A stretch of DNA of 64,000 nt from JBNRMR01 sp050942895 (lineage in GTDB: Bacteria > Bacillota > Clostridia > Christensenellales > UBA1750): the NCBI GenBank assembly GCA_050942895.1, contig JBMNOE010000012.1:4441-68440 (forward strand), written 5' to 3'. The notes beneath the pieces were generated by a model, which ran no database searches, was not told where the DNA came from, and worked only from the letters and a program-made list of their open reading frames with translations. Within the stretch, counting starts at the first letter, position 1. Every line of letters begins with the position of its first letter. A program made the translations under genes and the position numbers. Shown here one piece after another: positions 17,714-27,041 of the stretch.

Positions 17714-19293
17714 ATTCCCTCCAACAGTTTCTCCACCGAAGCGAGCAATCTGCCGTCCTTCACTTTTTCCAACCCGTCATTCGCCCAGTTCGGAATGATC
17801 TTGCGCTGGCAAGCGATGAGGAGGCTTGATAATTCGCAAACAACGCTGTCTATGATGACCTCGTGCTCATCGAATCCGCCATAAGCTGATACAAACGCCG
17901 CTTTTGCTTCGTCTGTGCCGAGGCTGCTGCATACATTGCGGATATCCGAGTAGACGTATGACTTATAAAAGAAGTTGTAGTCGAACATCAATGCGCTCCG
18001 TCCGTCGCGCGCCACAGCAAGATTCGTATAGTGAAAATCGGTGTAAACAAAAGTTCGCGGCAGTTTCATGACAGCAGTACGGATTTTATCATAATGCTTC
18101 TCGATGACTTGCCATACCGGCAGTCCGCTTGTCCCGGTTTTCTCTTGGATGAGCCGAAGATTATCAAGCGTTAGGCTGTCGTATTCGTCAATAAAATCGT
18201 GAGTATTTGCGTACCCGCGTCCGTTTTGGTGAAGTGTTCTGTACCAGTGCGCGATTCTTTCGGCGATATTCTGGTCGCTCATATCCTCCGGTGTACCCAA
18301 TCGATACTCGCTTCGCTCAATATCCTCCATGACAAGGGAACAATCCGTATGGGCAACCATTTTCAGCGTTGGGATGCCGAGTGAATTAAGCAGCTGATAA
18401 TTGGCTATCTCCCGCCGATACTCCGGCTTGTCAAAGCATTTCATCACATAACTGTCAGTGCCAGCAGCAACTCGCCAGACAGAAACACCGTCTTTGTCGC
18501 GGATTAGCGATAAATTGTTAAAAGGAACATTCATGCGCTGTAATTCGGATTTCGCTAGCCGCTCAATAGTGCTTGAAAATTCCGCGTCTATGACATCCGC
18601 GAAGCGCTGAATGACTGCGTTATCCATGCTCTTCTCGGGTGATAACTGCGCATCGTATCGGTTTTGCACTGCTCTTTTCATCGCGTCCTCATCGGGGCAT
18701 AAGCCGTTTTCAAGCGCCCATTCCCCGGCGGCGGTTTTGGCGATTACTTTTCCTGTGCGAAGCGTGTAAATCCCGCGCGCAATGTCCAGTAGCCAACCGA
18801 CGACTTCTCCGAACTTTCTCGCCGCCTTGACATGGCGGGCAATATCGTCTCGCATTTGTGCATATGTTGGATAGGTCATCTTGTGACGAATATCATCGCC
18901 ATAGAGCAAGATGCCGCTATCAAGCAGTTCAGACATGCCGAAGCTGTCCATGTCCCAACCGTCTGTGATACGCTGTCCGCTCGTTCCCCAGTACACCGCC
19001 CGTTCGCCTTTGCCGTTTAGAAAAGCGTCCGCCGAGAGCATACCACCCTCAAATAAGCGAAAATGCGGATTGCCCGGATAATGTTCTAGCATGGCTTGAC
19101 GAAGTTCGACGAGCACATTCGCTTGCTGCTCGGTGATTTCACGCTCGGTCAAAACGGCAATATCGATATCGCTCCAGCCAAACTGAAAATCGTCAAGCAC
19201 AACAGAGCCGAAAAGGTAGATTGTCGGCTTATTGTCGGTGAGAATTGACACGATTTCATTGGTCATAACTTGCATGGCTTCGTTAAGTGTCAT
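17710..19293 (-). CDS. Bifunctional fusion: aminoglycoside nucleotidyltransferase-like domain plus APH-fold kinase domain
   Basis: This is 527 residues. Residues 20-260 resemble AadA/ANT(9)-type adenylyltransferases, with the active-site set GS (29-30) and D-x-D (42, 44) in FGWSDIDIAVLT. Residues 275-520 are an APH-fold kinase. Its Brenner motif reads VYTDFHYTNLAV, so the usual His before Asp is Tyr while Asp and Asn are kept, and the metal Asp is in LMFDYNFF. If active it could both adenylylate and phosphorylate a drug. The start overlaps the previous stop. Confidence 0.85.
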   Translation of the reverse strand: MTLNEAMQVMTNEIVSILTDNKPTIYLFGSVVLDDFQFGWSDIDIAVLTEREITEQQANVLVELRQAMLEHYPGNPHFRLFEGGMLSADAFLNGKGERAVYWGTSGQRITDGWDMDSFGMSELLDSGILLYGDDIRHKMTYPTYAQMRDDIARHVKAARKFGEVVGWLLDIARGIYTLRTGKVIAKTAAGEWALENGLCPDEDAMKRAVQNRYDAQLSPEKSMDNAVIQRFADVIDAEFSSTIERLAKSELQRMNVPFNNLSLIRDKDGVSVWRVAAGTDSYVMKCFDKPEYRREIANYQLLNSLGIPTLKMVAHTDCSLVMEDIERSEYRLGTPEDMSDQNIAERIAHWYRTLHQNGRGYANTHDFIDEYDSLTLDNLRLIQEKTGTSGLPVWQVIEKHYDKIRTAVMKLPRTFVYTDFHYTNLAVARDGRSALMFDYNFFYKSYVYSDIRNVCSSLGTDEAKAAFVSAYGGFDEHEVIIDSVVCELSSLLIACQRKIIPNWANDGLEKVKDGRLLASVEKLLEGI

Positions 19294-20686
19294 CTCGCTG
19301 CCTCCACCATCTCATCAAAATAAGGATAATCGAGCAGCTCTCCGCTCACCATCATTTCGCGGATTTTATCGGCCGATGCCCACATCACGTCACAGGTTTC
19401 ATCGGGTGCAAGGATTACGGTTGATATATCCACATTTTGCCGAAACAGCCAAACATCAATCAAACCATTACATCCGGCGGTGCTACACGGTAAGTGATGA
19501 TAGATTATTCGCCCATTTTTCGGCTCAAGGATAACACCTAATTCTTCTTTTGCTTCCTTCAACACCGTGGTAAAGCTGTCATCTCCCGCAACCGCACTTC
19601 CGCCCGTACATTCCCACATATTCGGGAACATTTTGTTCGGTGCCCTCTGTGAAATAAGGTATTCGCCGTTATCGCTCTCAATCCAAACAGAAACCTCAAG
19701 GTGATGTTCGCCTTTGTTCATAGGTCTCCCACGTTCATAAAAACGCCCGATCTTGTTACCATCCTTATCCAGAACATCCCATAACTCGTAACCGCTGAGA
19801 TACCAAGTCGGTACAGGGTTTTGCATATTGTTGAACCAGCGAAGGACATTCTTTAAATGCCGACTGCCTTCCTCCGGCTCGACCTGATTGTGAACCGACG
19901 TATCGCATAATGCTGCCAGCGCGTCATATGCGAGGTAGTATCTGTGCATCTCGAAAAACTCGTTTGGCGGTAGGCTCTCAAAGTATCCGTTAATTAGCCC
20001 TGTGCAAAAAGGAGCATTCGGTTCGTTGCCCCAATTTGTCGGGTCAAATTCCCACCACGGGTCACCATAGCCTTTGTTGTACGCGTTGAAATCAATCACA
20101 CCAACCCCACCGTCGGGCATGACCATCAGGTTGGATTTATTGTAATCTCCATGATTGAAGGTCTGCGGTCGATTCTCGAGCAAATGCTTGTTATCTTTCA
20201 GAAACCGAACAATTCTATCGCCGTTTTTTGATTTGATGGGTTTTGCGTTGTAGAAGTCAATGCGTCCTTGTACTTTACGATAAAACCAGTCCTCCCACGG
20301 TTCGGCACCCTCCGGCGCGGGCAGTGTATGTATCTTTCGCAGCGTTTCACCCGCTTTTAACCCCAACACATATTGCTTAGTTTCGGACATGAGCGACAGC
20401 GCCGTCTCTGCGTCCTCGCCGTCAAGCCAGCCGGAAAGAGAATAGCAGTGCGTCCGTCATCACACAGGCCAAATTCAATAGGCGGCGGTGTTAAAATACC
20501 ATGATTATACACCCGTTCCATCATTTCGTATTCAGCCTTTTTGCGGTCGAGTTCCGCGATATCCGAGACACGCAAAAGCATCTGCCGACCGTCTGCGGTT
20601 TCGACGCGGTACTTCTTATCGCCCGACCAGCCCTTGGTGATGGGCTCGATTTTTGCGAACGAATCATTGCTCGGTATATCCTTCAT
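19290..20686 (-). pseudogene. APH-fold kinase fused to a NUDIX domain, one frameshift
   Basis: The first 80 codons from ATG 20686 (WSGDKKYRVETADGRQ and PPIEFGLCDDGR) are the N-lobe of an APH-fold kinase. At about 20440 the frame changes and continues as LSGWLDGEDAETALSLMSET through the C-lobe (TFNHGDYNKSNLM, GVIDFNAY) into a 170-residue NUDIX domain with a diverged box (GGSAVAGDD, then KEAKEELGV). One indel restores a protein of about 465 residues. The ATG is 4 bases after the methyltransferase stop with GGAAGG upstream. Apart from the indel nothing looks decayed, so a recent mutation or read error is possible. Confidence 0.78.
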
Positions 20687-20690
20687 CGAT

Positions 20691-21578
20691 TCACTTCCTT
20701 CCGCTTGCGATCAAAACGGTTACCGTAGAAAAATCCCACTGCTTCTCACCTGATAGGTATAGTTCTACTCTTTTGTCATATCGCTTGTTTATCATGGTTC
20801 GAAGCTTTGTTTGCTCCGACACCGGAAGCGCATCTGGATCAAGCCGCAGAGCCTTTTCCATGCTCGCTAAACTGCTCAGACGGTTGCAGTTTATTTGTTC
20901 CAAAGCCGCCTCCCTTGTAACTGAAGCGTTGTCCGGCGCATATTCGGTTACGGTTATAAAGTCGACATTGACATCGCGGAATCCTGCTCTTTCAAGAACA
21001 ACAGGATACTCCTTTTCGTCCATTTCGTAGGAGCCAATATCCTTGACGGGCTGATTCTTATTTGCTTTTGCCCATAGTTTACCTGAGAGCACCTCTTCGC
21101 CCTCGCCGACAATATACCAATTGTTGTTCCTTACACTAAGCCGCGTGCGTACCGAAAGCACAGCAATGCGACCATCGGGCTTTAATACACGGAGTTGTTC
21201 AAAAAGAAAAGGTGTTGTCGGGACATGCTCCACAACCGTATGTGAGTAACACAAATCAAAGGTGTTATCCCCAAATGGAAGCTTTGTCGCGTCCCCGTTT
21301 ACAAATTCGCAATCAAGCCCAAGCTCGGCGGATTTTTGCTTTGCGTATTCGATATGACCACTGTCAAAATCAAGCCCGGTCACCTTTGTTTTTGGTAGAT
21401 GCTTTTTTATCCGATGACAAAATAGCCCTCCGGCACAGCCGAGCTCCAAAACATCTATACCGTCTGTCACACCTATGGCATTCAACCAAAGGTCCTTGTT
21501 TTCATCCGTAAAACGCAGTGCCCGCGAACGGTAAAGCTCTTCCGAGGTTTGTACAAATTGTGACCAGTTATTATTCAT
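20691..21578 (-). CDS. Class I SAM-dependent methyltransferase
   Basis: This is 295 residues. Motif I is DVLELGCAGG at about residues 41-50, and the acidic end of the second strand is VTGLDFDSG. Motif IV-like FDLCYSHTVVEHV and LRVLKPDGRIAV follow, all typical of methyltransferase-11/25 folds acting on small molecules. The C-terminal 120 residues are likely the substrate cap. The ATG overlaps the stop of the XRE regulator. The substrate cannot be told from sequence. Confidence 0.88.
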   Translation of the reverse strand: MNNNWSQFVQTSEELYRSRALRFTDENKDLWLNAIGVTDGIDVLELGCAGGLFCHRIKKHLPKTKVTGLDFDSGHIEYAKQKSAELGLDCEFVNGDATKLPFGDNTFDLCYSHTVVEHVPTTPFLFEQLRVLKPDGRIAVLSVRTRLSVRNNNWYIVGEGEEVLSGKLWAKANKNQPVKDIGSYEMDEKEYPVVLERAGFRDVNVDFITVTEYAPDNASVTREAALEQINCNRLSSLASMEKALRLDPDALPVSEQTKLRTMINKRYDKRVELYLSGEKQWDFSTVTVLIASGRK

Positions 21579-21787
21579 TGTTCATTATCCTCCACCAGTT
21601 CCATAATCTCGGTTATATCGCAGCCCAGCGCCACGCAAATTTTCACCAGCACATCGGTGGTAATGTTATCTCCTCTGTTGAGCTTAGCAATGGACGCGGT
21701 GCTGATGCCGGTCGCTCTTTTCAAGTCCTGCTTATTCATCTTCTTGTCGAGCATGATATGCCAGAGTTTGTTATAGCTGATTCTCAC
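21575..21787 (-). CDS. Small XRE-type helix-turn-helix regulator
   Basis: This is 70 residues, almost entirely one Cro/C1-type helix-turn-helix (MNKQDLKRATGISTASIAKL, then LVKICVALGCDITEIME). Proteins of this size and type are common in clostridial mobile elements. It starts at GTG, 8 bases after a strong TAAGGAGG. As first gene of the long coupled operon it is the obvious candidate for its regulator. A possible extended -10 (TGGTATAAA) lies about 50 bases upstream. Confidence 0.88.
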   Translation of the reverse strand: MRISYNKLWHIMLDKKMNKQDLKRATGISTASIAKLNRGDNITTDVLVKICVALGCDITEIMELVEDNEQ

Positions 21788-21874
21788 GAAAATGCCTCCT
21801 TATAGCTGTGTGAGCTTTTTAGCTGTTATTCCTGCTTTATACCAAAACAGATTACGGAGCGGTTTTTGAACAAT

Positions 21875-23409
21875 TTAGGTCACCCCATTCAAAAAGCCAT
21901 AGCAACCGTTATGTATGTCCTTCGTGAACGGAACCACATTTACGCCTTCATAATTCAATTTCGGGATGTCGTTTTCAATAGTAATGATCTGCCCGTGTTG
22001 CTGATGATCAATCAGATATTAAAACAATGCCACTTTCATGCTATCCGAAGCTTCATCGCTAACTTTCTCTTTTAGCGACAAAATGGGGAGTCCACAATCA
22101 ACAGCCCCGGCGTGAATTTGCCGTGAGTGTCGAGGTGCTCCATAAAAGCAACCGCCAGCTTTGGTTGAAATATACCGAGCTGAATCCGTCGTATTCGCAG
22201 GCTTGCAGTAAGCGGGTCAAGATTTCATCCAAAATCGCTACCATATCGCCATCGAAGTGGCTCTTTACATCAAATTGGGTCTGGGTGGATTCCTCTTCTG
22301 TCTGAACATCAAGGAGTTCACTTTTCATTGCGGTTTCAATCTGATGTATGACGGCCACCTCGTTGCGGATTTCGATAGCTCTGCGGTATTCCAGTAAGGA
22401 CTGCTTTAGTCCGGCGATTTTGGGCTTGAGTTCACTGTTGATGATGGTTTCAACGCTCAAGCGTTCCCCGCTGAGAGCGATCATTTGAGCAGCCAATGTT
22501 TCGCGCTCTGAAACCGATATCCTTTTCCGCTTCGGCCAAATCCTCGAGGCGGAGCGCAATGCGTTCCGCCTCGGCATGAGAAGTCTCCGCATACGAATGC
22601 TCGTGCTGTTCATCGATATCTCCGCCGCAGAAGGGACATTTTGCATTGGCGGTCAAATCACCGCTGTGTACCTCTCCTTCTACAATGAAGGTCAGCCGCT
22701 TTATATCCGCGTTGTATTGACTGCGGAGCGCCTGATACCGGTTGTAAAGAACATTGCACTCCGCCATGCGGCTTAAGCGGGTATTGATATATTCCACAAC
22801 CGCTTTTTTCTTAGCCTCTTTGATTTTCTTTTCTTCCTTCGGGTCTGTTTCCTCGTAATTCAATCCCGTCAGCAGATAAAGAAGTGCTGACAACGATGCC
22901 ATCTTCTGTGTGTCGTGCCTCGAAACCATGATGGACTCCGTTTGAAATACATGACCTTCATCAATCAAGAGCGCATGGAGGAAGCTTCTGAATGTCAGCC
23001 GCTGTTTATCAAAGCGTCCATTTTTTATGATGCTGGATGTTCCGTCAATTCCTATGAGCGAAAGCCAAACATCGCTGATGTTGTTTTTCGCCCCATCCAC
23101 CTTATAATCGCCCGAATCGATGTTTTTCAGGGCGTTGGAGACCTTAACCGTTTTTGTATCCAGTTTGCGTTCAAATTTAACAGTGCCGCTGTTATCCACC
23201 TGCACAATCGCTTTCACGGTATCATGCCCGGATTTTTGGTCAAGACGGATGGTTTTGCTGCCGAACAGGTAGTCAAGGCACTCGACAACATAGCTTTTAC
23301 CCGTGCTTGAAGGGCCGCACACAATGTTCAAGCCTTTGTCAAAATCAATAACAGACGGCTCGTCCTTTCCGCCACTTACGATGATTCGTTTGATGTGGAA
23401 ATCAGCCGT
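21875..23409 (-). pseudogene. SMC/RecN-like AAA ATPase with Cys hook, broken
   Basis: Joining frames gives about 510 codons. The Walker A is GPSSTGKS near 23310, a long coiled coil carries a zinc-hook-like CPFCGG near 22650, and a Walker B-like LLIVDSPI lies near 22090. The start codon appears lost. The expected ATG after GGGAGG is ACG (23407-23409), giving ACG-ADFHIKRIIVSG. Frameshifts lie near 22500 and 22090-22200, with an in-frame TAA near 22020. It overlaps the end of the gene upstream. The architecture resembles ATPases of three-gene conflict systems, but this copy must be dead or severely truncated. Confidence 0.7.
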
Positions 23410-24272
23410 TGCCTGCGCCTCCCTTTATTGAAGCTATCGAATGTCGATTGATTGACCGCATATACAAAGCCGGTTTGTCTGCCAGATACGTTCACGAGCC
23501 CATCTAAAACCAACTTTTTCAATGCCTTGTTGACCGTATCGCGCCGGACGGTAAATTCGCTGAACTTAAAGTTATTGTCTCCATGCAGGCTTTCATCGGC
23601 AATTCCAAAATCCTTGCCATACGCGGTGATAAAATCCCTCATCGTCATCCACCCACTTTGTCCGTCGTCATTCACGAGAAAATGGCAGACACCCTTCTTT
23701 TCACTGTTGCCGATCCAGTCGGTTTTGCGCAGCGTACACTTGCTGATGGGTGTGATGGCAGCTTGCGTCATGACTGCTCCCAGCCTGTCAAATCCGTTTT
23801 CATATTTCTGTTCATGAACATCGACAATGCCATCGTATGTTTCGTTTTTCAGGGTTTCAAACTGGTGGGTGCCGGCGTTGCCAAAGGCCTCGCGAGTGCC
23901 CCTTCTGACACTTTCAGCGGCGTAGTAATCTTTACGCTGTCGCTGGAAGTTCTTTTTATATTTACGGTAACTGTCAAGTCCATCCTTGCTCAATTCCGAA
24001 AGACCTTCGGCATCGGCATATGCCTCCAATAGCGCCTCGACATACGGCATTTCATCCTCTGAAAGCTCATCGGGGGGAGAAAGGATGACCGGGCAAGGCA
24101 GCTTGGCAAGCAGGGTGCGGAGTTTGGATAAGTCGTGAGAAATTTCTTCGGCGAACTCTGTATCGGCTGCGGCTGCGTTTGCAATAGCTCTCATTATCCC
24201 AACAAACAATTCGGCGCATTTACTCACAATATCGGAAACGGAACCATTGTTGACTATTCCGCGTCTGGACAA
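23376..24272 (-). CDS. Hypothetical protein with C-terminal winged-helix-like region
   Basis: This is 298 residues from TTG 24272, overlapping the upstream gene by 19 bases. Alternative GTG codons lie further in. The N-terminal 100 residues are helical and acidic. The last 50 (VRRDTVNKALKKLVLDGLVN, then a wing GRQTGFVYAV) look like a winged helix. It sits between a small protein and the SMC-like ATPase, the position of the middle component in ABC-three-component conflict systems. That comparison is inference from layout only. Confidence 0.55.
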   Translation of the reverse strand: MSRRGIVNNGSVSDIVSKCAELFVGIMRAIANAAAADTEFAEEISHDLSKLRTLLAKLPCPVILSPPDELSEDEMPYVEALLEAYADAEGLSELSKDGLDSYRKYKKNFQRQRKDYYAAESVRRGTREAFGNAGTHQFETLKNETYDGIVDVHEQKYENGFDRLGAVMTQAAITPISKCTLRKTDWIGNSEKKGVCHFLVNDDGQSGWMTMRDFITAYGKDFGIADESLHGDNNFKFSEFTVRRDTVNKALKKLVLDGLVNVSGRQTGFVYAVNQSTFDSFNKGRRRQRLISTSNESS

Positions 24273-24559
24273 TTCATTTGCAATCCCTGCCCTGCTATAG
24301 CTTCAAGTGAAAACGCACTCATATATTCGGCAAACGCTTTTGTGTTCAAATGACCGAGAAAAGCGGTGGCGTTTTGCTGGCTTATTTTACGTTTTCCGTT
24401 ATAAATTCGCTTGAGATAATCCGGTGCCATATCCAGCAGTGGGTTAGGGTCATCTGTATCTTCCATAAAGCTTCCAATCAAGGCGACGACAAAGTTGGAC
24501 CCTGACTGGCTGTTACCGCAATACGGATAAAGCACTTTTGCATATTCACTGAATGTCAA
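24254..24559 (-). CDS. Small hypothetical protein, first gene of ATPase cluster
   Basis: This is about 101 residues. TTG 24559 is preferred because GAGGAGG lies 8 bases before it. GTG at 24583 would include that site in the coding region. The sequence LTFSEYAKVLYPYCGNSQSG, then NFVVALIGSFMEDTD and LKRIYNGKRKIS, is uncharged enough to be globular, without a membrane segment. I do not recognise the family. Its stop overlaps the next gene, so the three genes form one operon. Confidence 0.55.
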   Translation of the reverse strand: MTFSEYAKVLYPYCGNSQSGSNFVVALIGSFMEDTDDPNPLLDMAPDYLKRIYNGKRKISQQNATAFLGHLNTKAFAEYMSAFSLEAIAGQGLQMNCPDAE

Positions 24560-24776
24560 TGGTGCGCCTCCTCGTCTTTTCACTTGTACGATTCTTTACG
24601 GACTTGTCCGTGTTTGTGCGGAGATTTAATAGCCCGTTTTTGTAAAGTAAATACGAGAGGACAAGTTGTTGATAAATGCATTTACAAGCTCATTCGTGAT
24701 TGTTGATATTGTAGCATATACCATCGCAAGAATCAACGAAATGTTCGCGAACGTAAAACGGAGAGGAGAATGATTT

Positions 24777-24929
24777 ATGCAAGAAGCGCGAAATAGCGAT
24801 GGCCGCTTGGTTTGTCGCTTAAACGAGTCTACTAGCACGATAGAAATCAAATAGAAAAATTGCATTACGCGCATTACAATCAACGCGGATGGCACAGTCA
24901 AGATTGTTAATATAAAATACGCCGCGTAA
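24777..24929 (+). pseudogene. Short mobile-element protein, one in-frame stop
   Basis: This is 51 codons from ATG 24777, which follows GGAGAGGAG. The text MQEARNSDGRLVCRLNEST resembles a family of about 50-residue proteins found in clostridial conjugative elements, ending DGTVKIVN. The codon after IEIK is TAG, so the product would be only 25 residues. A strong terminator lies 40 bases downstream. Confidence 0.6.
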
Positions 24930-24968
24930 GAACAGCAAATCAATTCAATCGAAATCCGCGAGACCGCT

Positions 24969-25025
24969 GAGACGCTGGTGCGGAACGCCTGTAAATGGTG
25001 TTCCACCTGCCGTCTCTTTTTGTTT
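24969..25025 (+). terminator. Rho-independent terminator with long imperfect stem
   Basis: GAGACG and GGTGCGGAACGCC pair across a short loop with GGTGTTCCACC and CGTCTC, giving a stem of about 20 pairs with few mismatches, followed by TTTTTGTTT. It closes the small gene upstream. A second hairpin (GGCTCC to GGAGCC, about 25035-25076, followed by TTTAC) lies directly after it. Confidence 0.7.
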
Positions 25026-25170
25026 CACGGATGATGGCTCCTGCGGATTTCACAGCCATGAAAAACGCGAAGGAGCCTTTACATGAGCATCAGCCAAAGC
25101 GCCCGCGCTCCTCCAGGTTTGAGTTTTTGCTTCCCCACGCCATCAAAAATTCAAATTTTCGAAGGTCACT

Positions 25171-25724
25171 ATGAAAACAACCTATTTGATATGGAAAGAC
25201 CCTGCCTGCGGCGGCATCAGCCCCGAATTGCAGGAAATCACCGACAAGGAGTTTTACGCCCTTGTCAACACGGATGCGGGCAAGAATCGCCATTTTATTG
25301 CCTTCACAGCGCCGAGCCGGGTGGCTCCGAAGGCGAGATCATGATGGAATCCACAGTAGAAGCATACCGCGATTGGAAAAAGGACAAGCGCCATCGTGAG
25401 TATCTGCGCGACATCAATCCCGGCTACACGGAGATTTCCTACCACGCTTTAGAGGGCGACGACGGCATTTTTGGCGAGGAGCTGCTGCGCGATGAGGACC
25501 GAGGCCCGGAAGCCGTCTTTTTTAGCTCCGCCCAGCAGGAACTGTTGCGAATGGCATTGGCGCAGTTAAACGACAACGAGCGGCAGCTGGTTAAGTATCT
25601 CTACCTCTCTGAAAAACCCGGAACAGACCGCGGCTTCGAAGAAAGAACAGGCATATCGAAGAGCGCCGCGAACCGCTGGCGGCAGTCGGTTTTGGCGAAG
25701 TTGAAAAAGTTTTTTGAGGACTGA
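25171..25724 (+). pseudogene. Sigma-70-like mobile-element regulator, one frameshift
   Basis: From ATG 25171 the first 47 codons (TTYLIWKDPACGG, then EFYALV) are the start of the sigma-70-like protein carried by clostridial conjugative elements. Near 25310 the frame shifts and the rest continues EPGGSEGEIMMES to the end. The C-terminal 60 residues have a region-4-like helix-turn-helix (AQLNDNERQLVKYLYLSEK, then ERTGISKSAANRWRQ). One inserted or lost base accounts for the break. It probably regulated element excision or transfer. Confidence 0.72.
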
Positions 25725-26087
25725 GTGGGACAAGCCCTGTTTTGGGTGGGCAATGAAGTAGTGAGAGAGTTGGAAGCTTCTTGGGGACCCCCCTACAACC
25801 GAATAGGTCAATCGTCAAATGCAGTTAAAGAAACTCCCGCCCAGCCACAGTCCGAGCGTTGAAGCCAGTTTTTCCGCTGGTGAGCCGTCGCAGGCAATGG
25901 GGCGGCTCGGCATCAGAATGCGGAGGGGTGGAGCTCCCGTGGAGTGGCCTGGCAGGCCGCCGTTTGACGATTTCAGATAAGGCCAAAGCGGTCGGGCAAA
26001 GAGAATTGAGGTTTCAAATGAGCCTCCCATCTTCCCAAAGCCCGACCGCGAGGCTACATATCCAACAAGAATCAGGAGGTTTATGAT
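25725..26087 (+). other. Non-coding gap between sigma-like gene and mazF remnant
   Basis: I see no gene here on either strand. The stretch is GC-rich, and it ends in an AGGAGG ribosome site (26069-26079) for the next gene. I can place no clear promoter or hairpin with confidence. Confidence 0.4.
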
Positions 26088-26440
26088 ATGCCATTTGAAG
26101 TTTTACGCGGCGAAATGTATTTTGCCGATTTATCTCCGGCAATCGGCACCGAGCAGGCGGGGTGCAGACCGGTATTGGTGCTGCAAAACAATCGCGGCAA
26201 CCGATACATCCCCACGGTGGTAGTCGCTGCGATTACCGAAAAGCCAAAAAGCGGCTCCCTACACGCTATATGCTCCCGGCATTTTGCGGGCTGACCATCC
26301 CGCCCGTGGTGCTGCTTGAGCAGCTGCGCACCATTGACAAGAGCCGTCTACAAGCCTACATCGGGACACTGGATGAGATTACGATGATGAGAATTAGCTG
26401 CGCTCTTGTGGCCGGTGTGGGGATTGTCCATGAAGAATAA
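26088..26440 (+). pseudogene. mazF: MazF/PemK-family toxin, frameshifted
   Basis: MazF toxins cut mRNA. The N-terminus FEVLRGEMYFADLSPAIGTE and RPVLVLQNNRGN is diagnostic, and the end (VVLLEQLRTIDKSRL) is the other family signature, but the two are in different frames that meet near 26250 in GAAAAGCCAAAAAGC. The ATG follows AGGAGG. No antitoxin gene is adjacent, as is usual for this element-borne copy. The frameshift should inactivate it. Confidence 0.82.
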
Positions 26441-26627
26441 CAACAAGAAAAAGAACAGCGACATCATGCTGCTAACCCTTTGCGCCCGCTGTGCAACGCA
26501 GTTTTATAACTCCGGCGAACACATCATTCGCCGGGTGAGCCCGAATCAGAAGTACAAAAAAATTTGTTCTTACTGCGGTCAACGCCAAGGCCGGGATTAC
26601 ACGGTACAAAGGAGGGCAACAAAGTGA
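26430..26627 (+). CDS. Small zinc-ribbon-like protein of mobile element
   Basis: This is 65 residues. Two CxxC pairs (LCARCATQF and ICSYCGQRQ) are spaced as in a zinc ribbon, in a basic protein. The ATG at 26430 overlaps the end of the mazF remnant. Its stop overlaps the next GTG start, so it is coupled to the winged-helix gene. The function is unknown. Confidence 0.6.
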   Translation: MKNNNKKKNSDIMLLTLCARCATQFYNSGEHIIRRVSPNQKYKKICSYCGQRQGRDYTVQRRATK

Positions 26628-27022
26628 GCATACCCAAAGAAACCCGATATGAGATTTACGAAAACATGAAGCCCTCGTTGCGGGAAAGGCAGAGAAGCGT
26701 GCTTGCCATTTTATGGCAGCGCGGCGATATGACCGAGCAGGAAGTCGCCGATACACTCTGCTTTCTGCGTGTTACGCCGACCAACGAGCGAAATTTTGCC
26801 ACTCCGAGCCTGACCGAGCTTAGCGACAAGGGCTTGGTTATGGCTGTGGGCAAAAAGATCTGCAAAAATACCGGCAGAACCGTGACGGTCTGGTCGGCGG
26901 TGGATACGGGGAAGAAAAATGCTTCTAAACAAGAGCAAATCGACTTGTCTATGCGCACTTGGCTGGACAGCTTGGAGCGTGGCGGAAATGCAAGGCATAC
27001 CGCCGCTTTTTATGAATTTTAA
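26624..27022 (+). CDS. Winged-helix protein of mobile element
   Basis: This is 132 residues from GTG 26624, which overlaps the TGA of the previous gene and follows AAAGGAGGG. The helix-turn-helix region (RQRSVLAILWQRGDMTEQEV, then TELSDKGLVMAVG) resembles BlaI/MecI-type or MarR-type winged helices that control element genes. No frameshift is visible. It lies directly upstream of the TnpW-like gene. Confidence 0.6.
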   Translation: MSIPKETRYEIYENMKPSLRERQRSVLAILWQRGDMTEQEVADTLCFLRVTPTNERNFATPSLTELSDKGLVMAVGKKICKNTGRTVTVWSAVDTGKKNASKQEQIDLSMRTWLDSLERGGNARHTAAFYEF

Positions 27023-27041
27023 AATGAGGGAGGATGAGCGT

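Larger units (their letters stand above)
9850..21787 (-). other. Translationally coupled 14-gene operon of small-molecule-modifying enzymes
   Basis: Fourteen consecutive minus-strand genes run from the XRE regulator at 21787 to the hypothetical protein ending at 9850. Eight junctions are 4-base ATGA overlaps (21575, 19290, 17710, 16843, 13038, 11716, 11144, 10398) and one is an 11-base overlap. Three more have gaps of 3, 4 and about 40 bases. The only larger gap is 15986-16094. No terminator is visible inside. The arrangement implies one transcript from upstream of the XRE gene. Nearly all products belong to families that add groups to, or hydrolyse, drugs or nucleotides. Confidence 0.75.
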
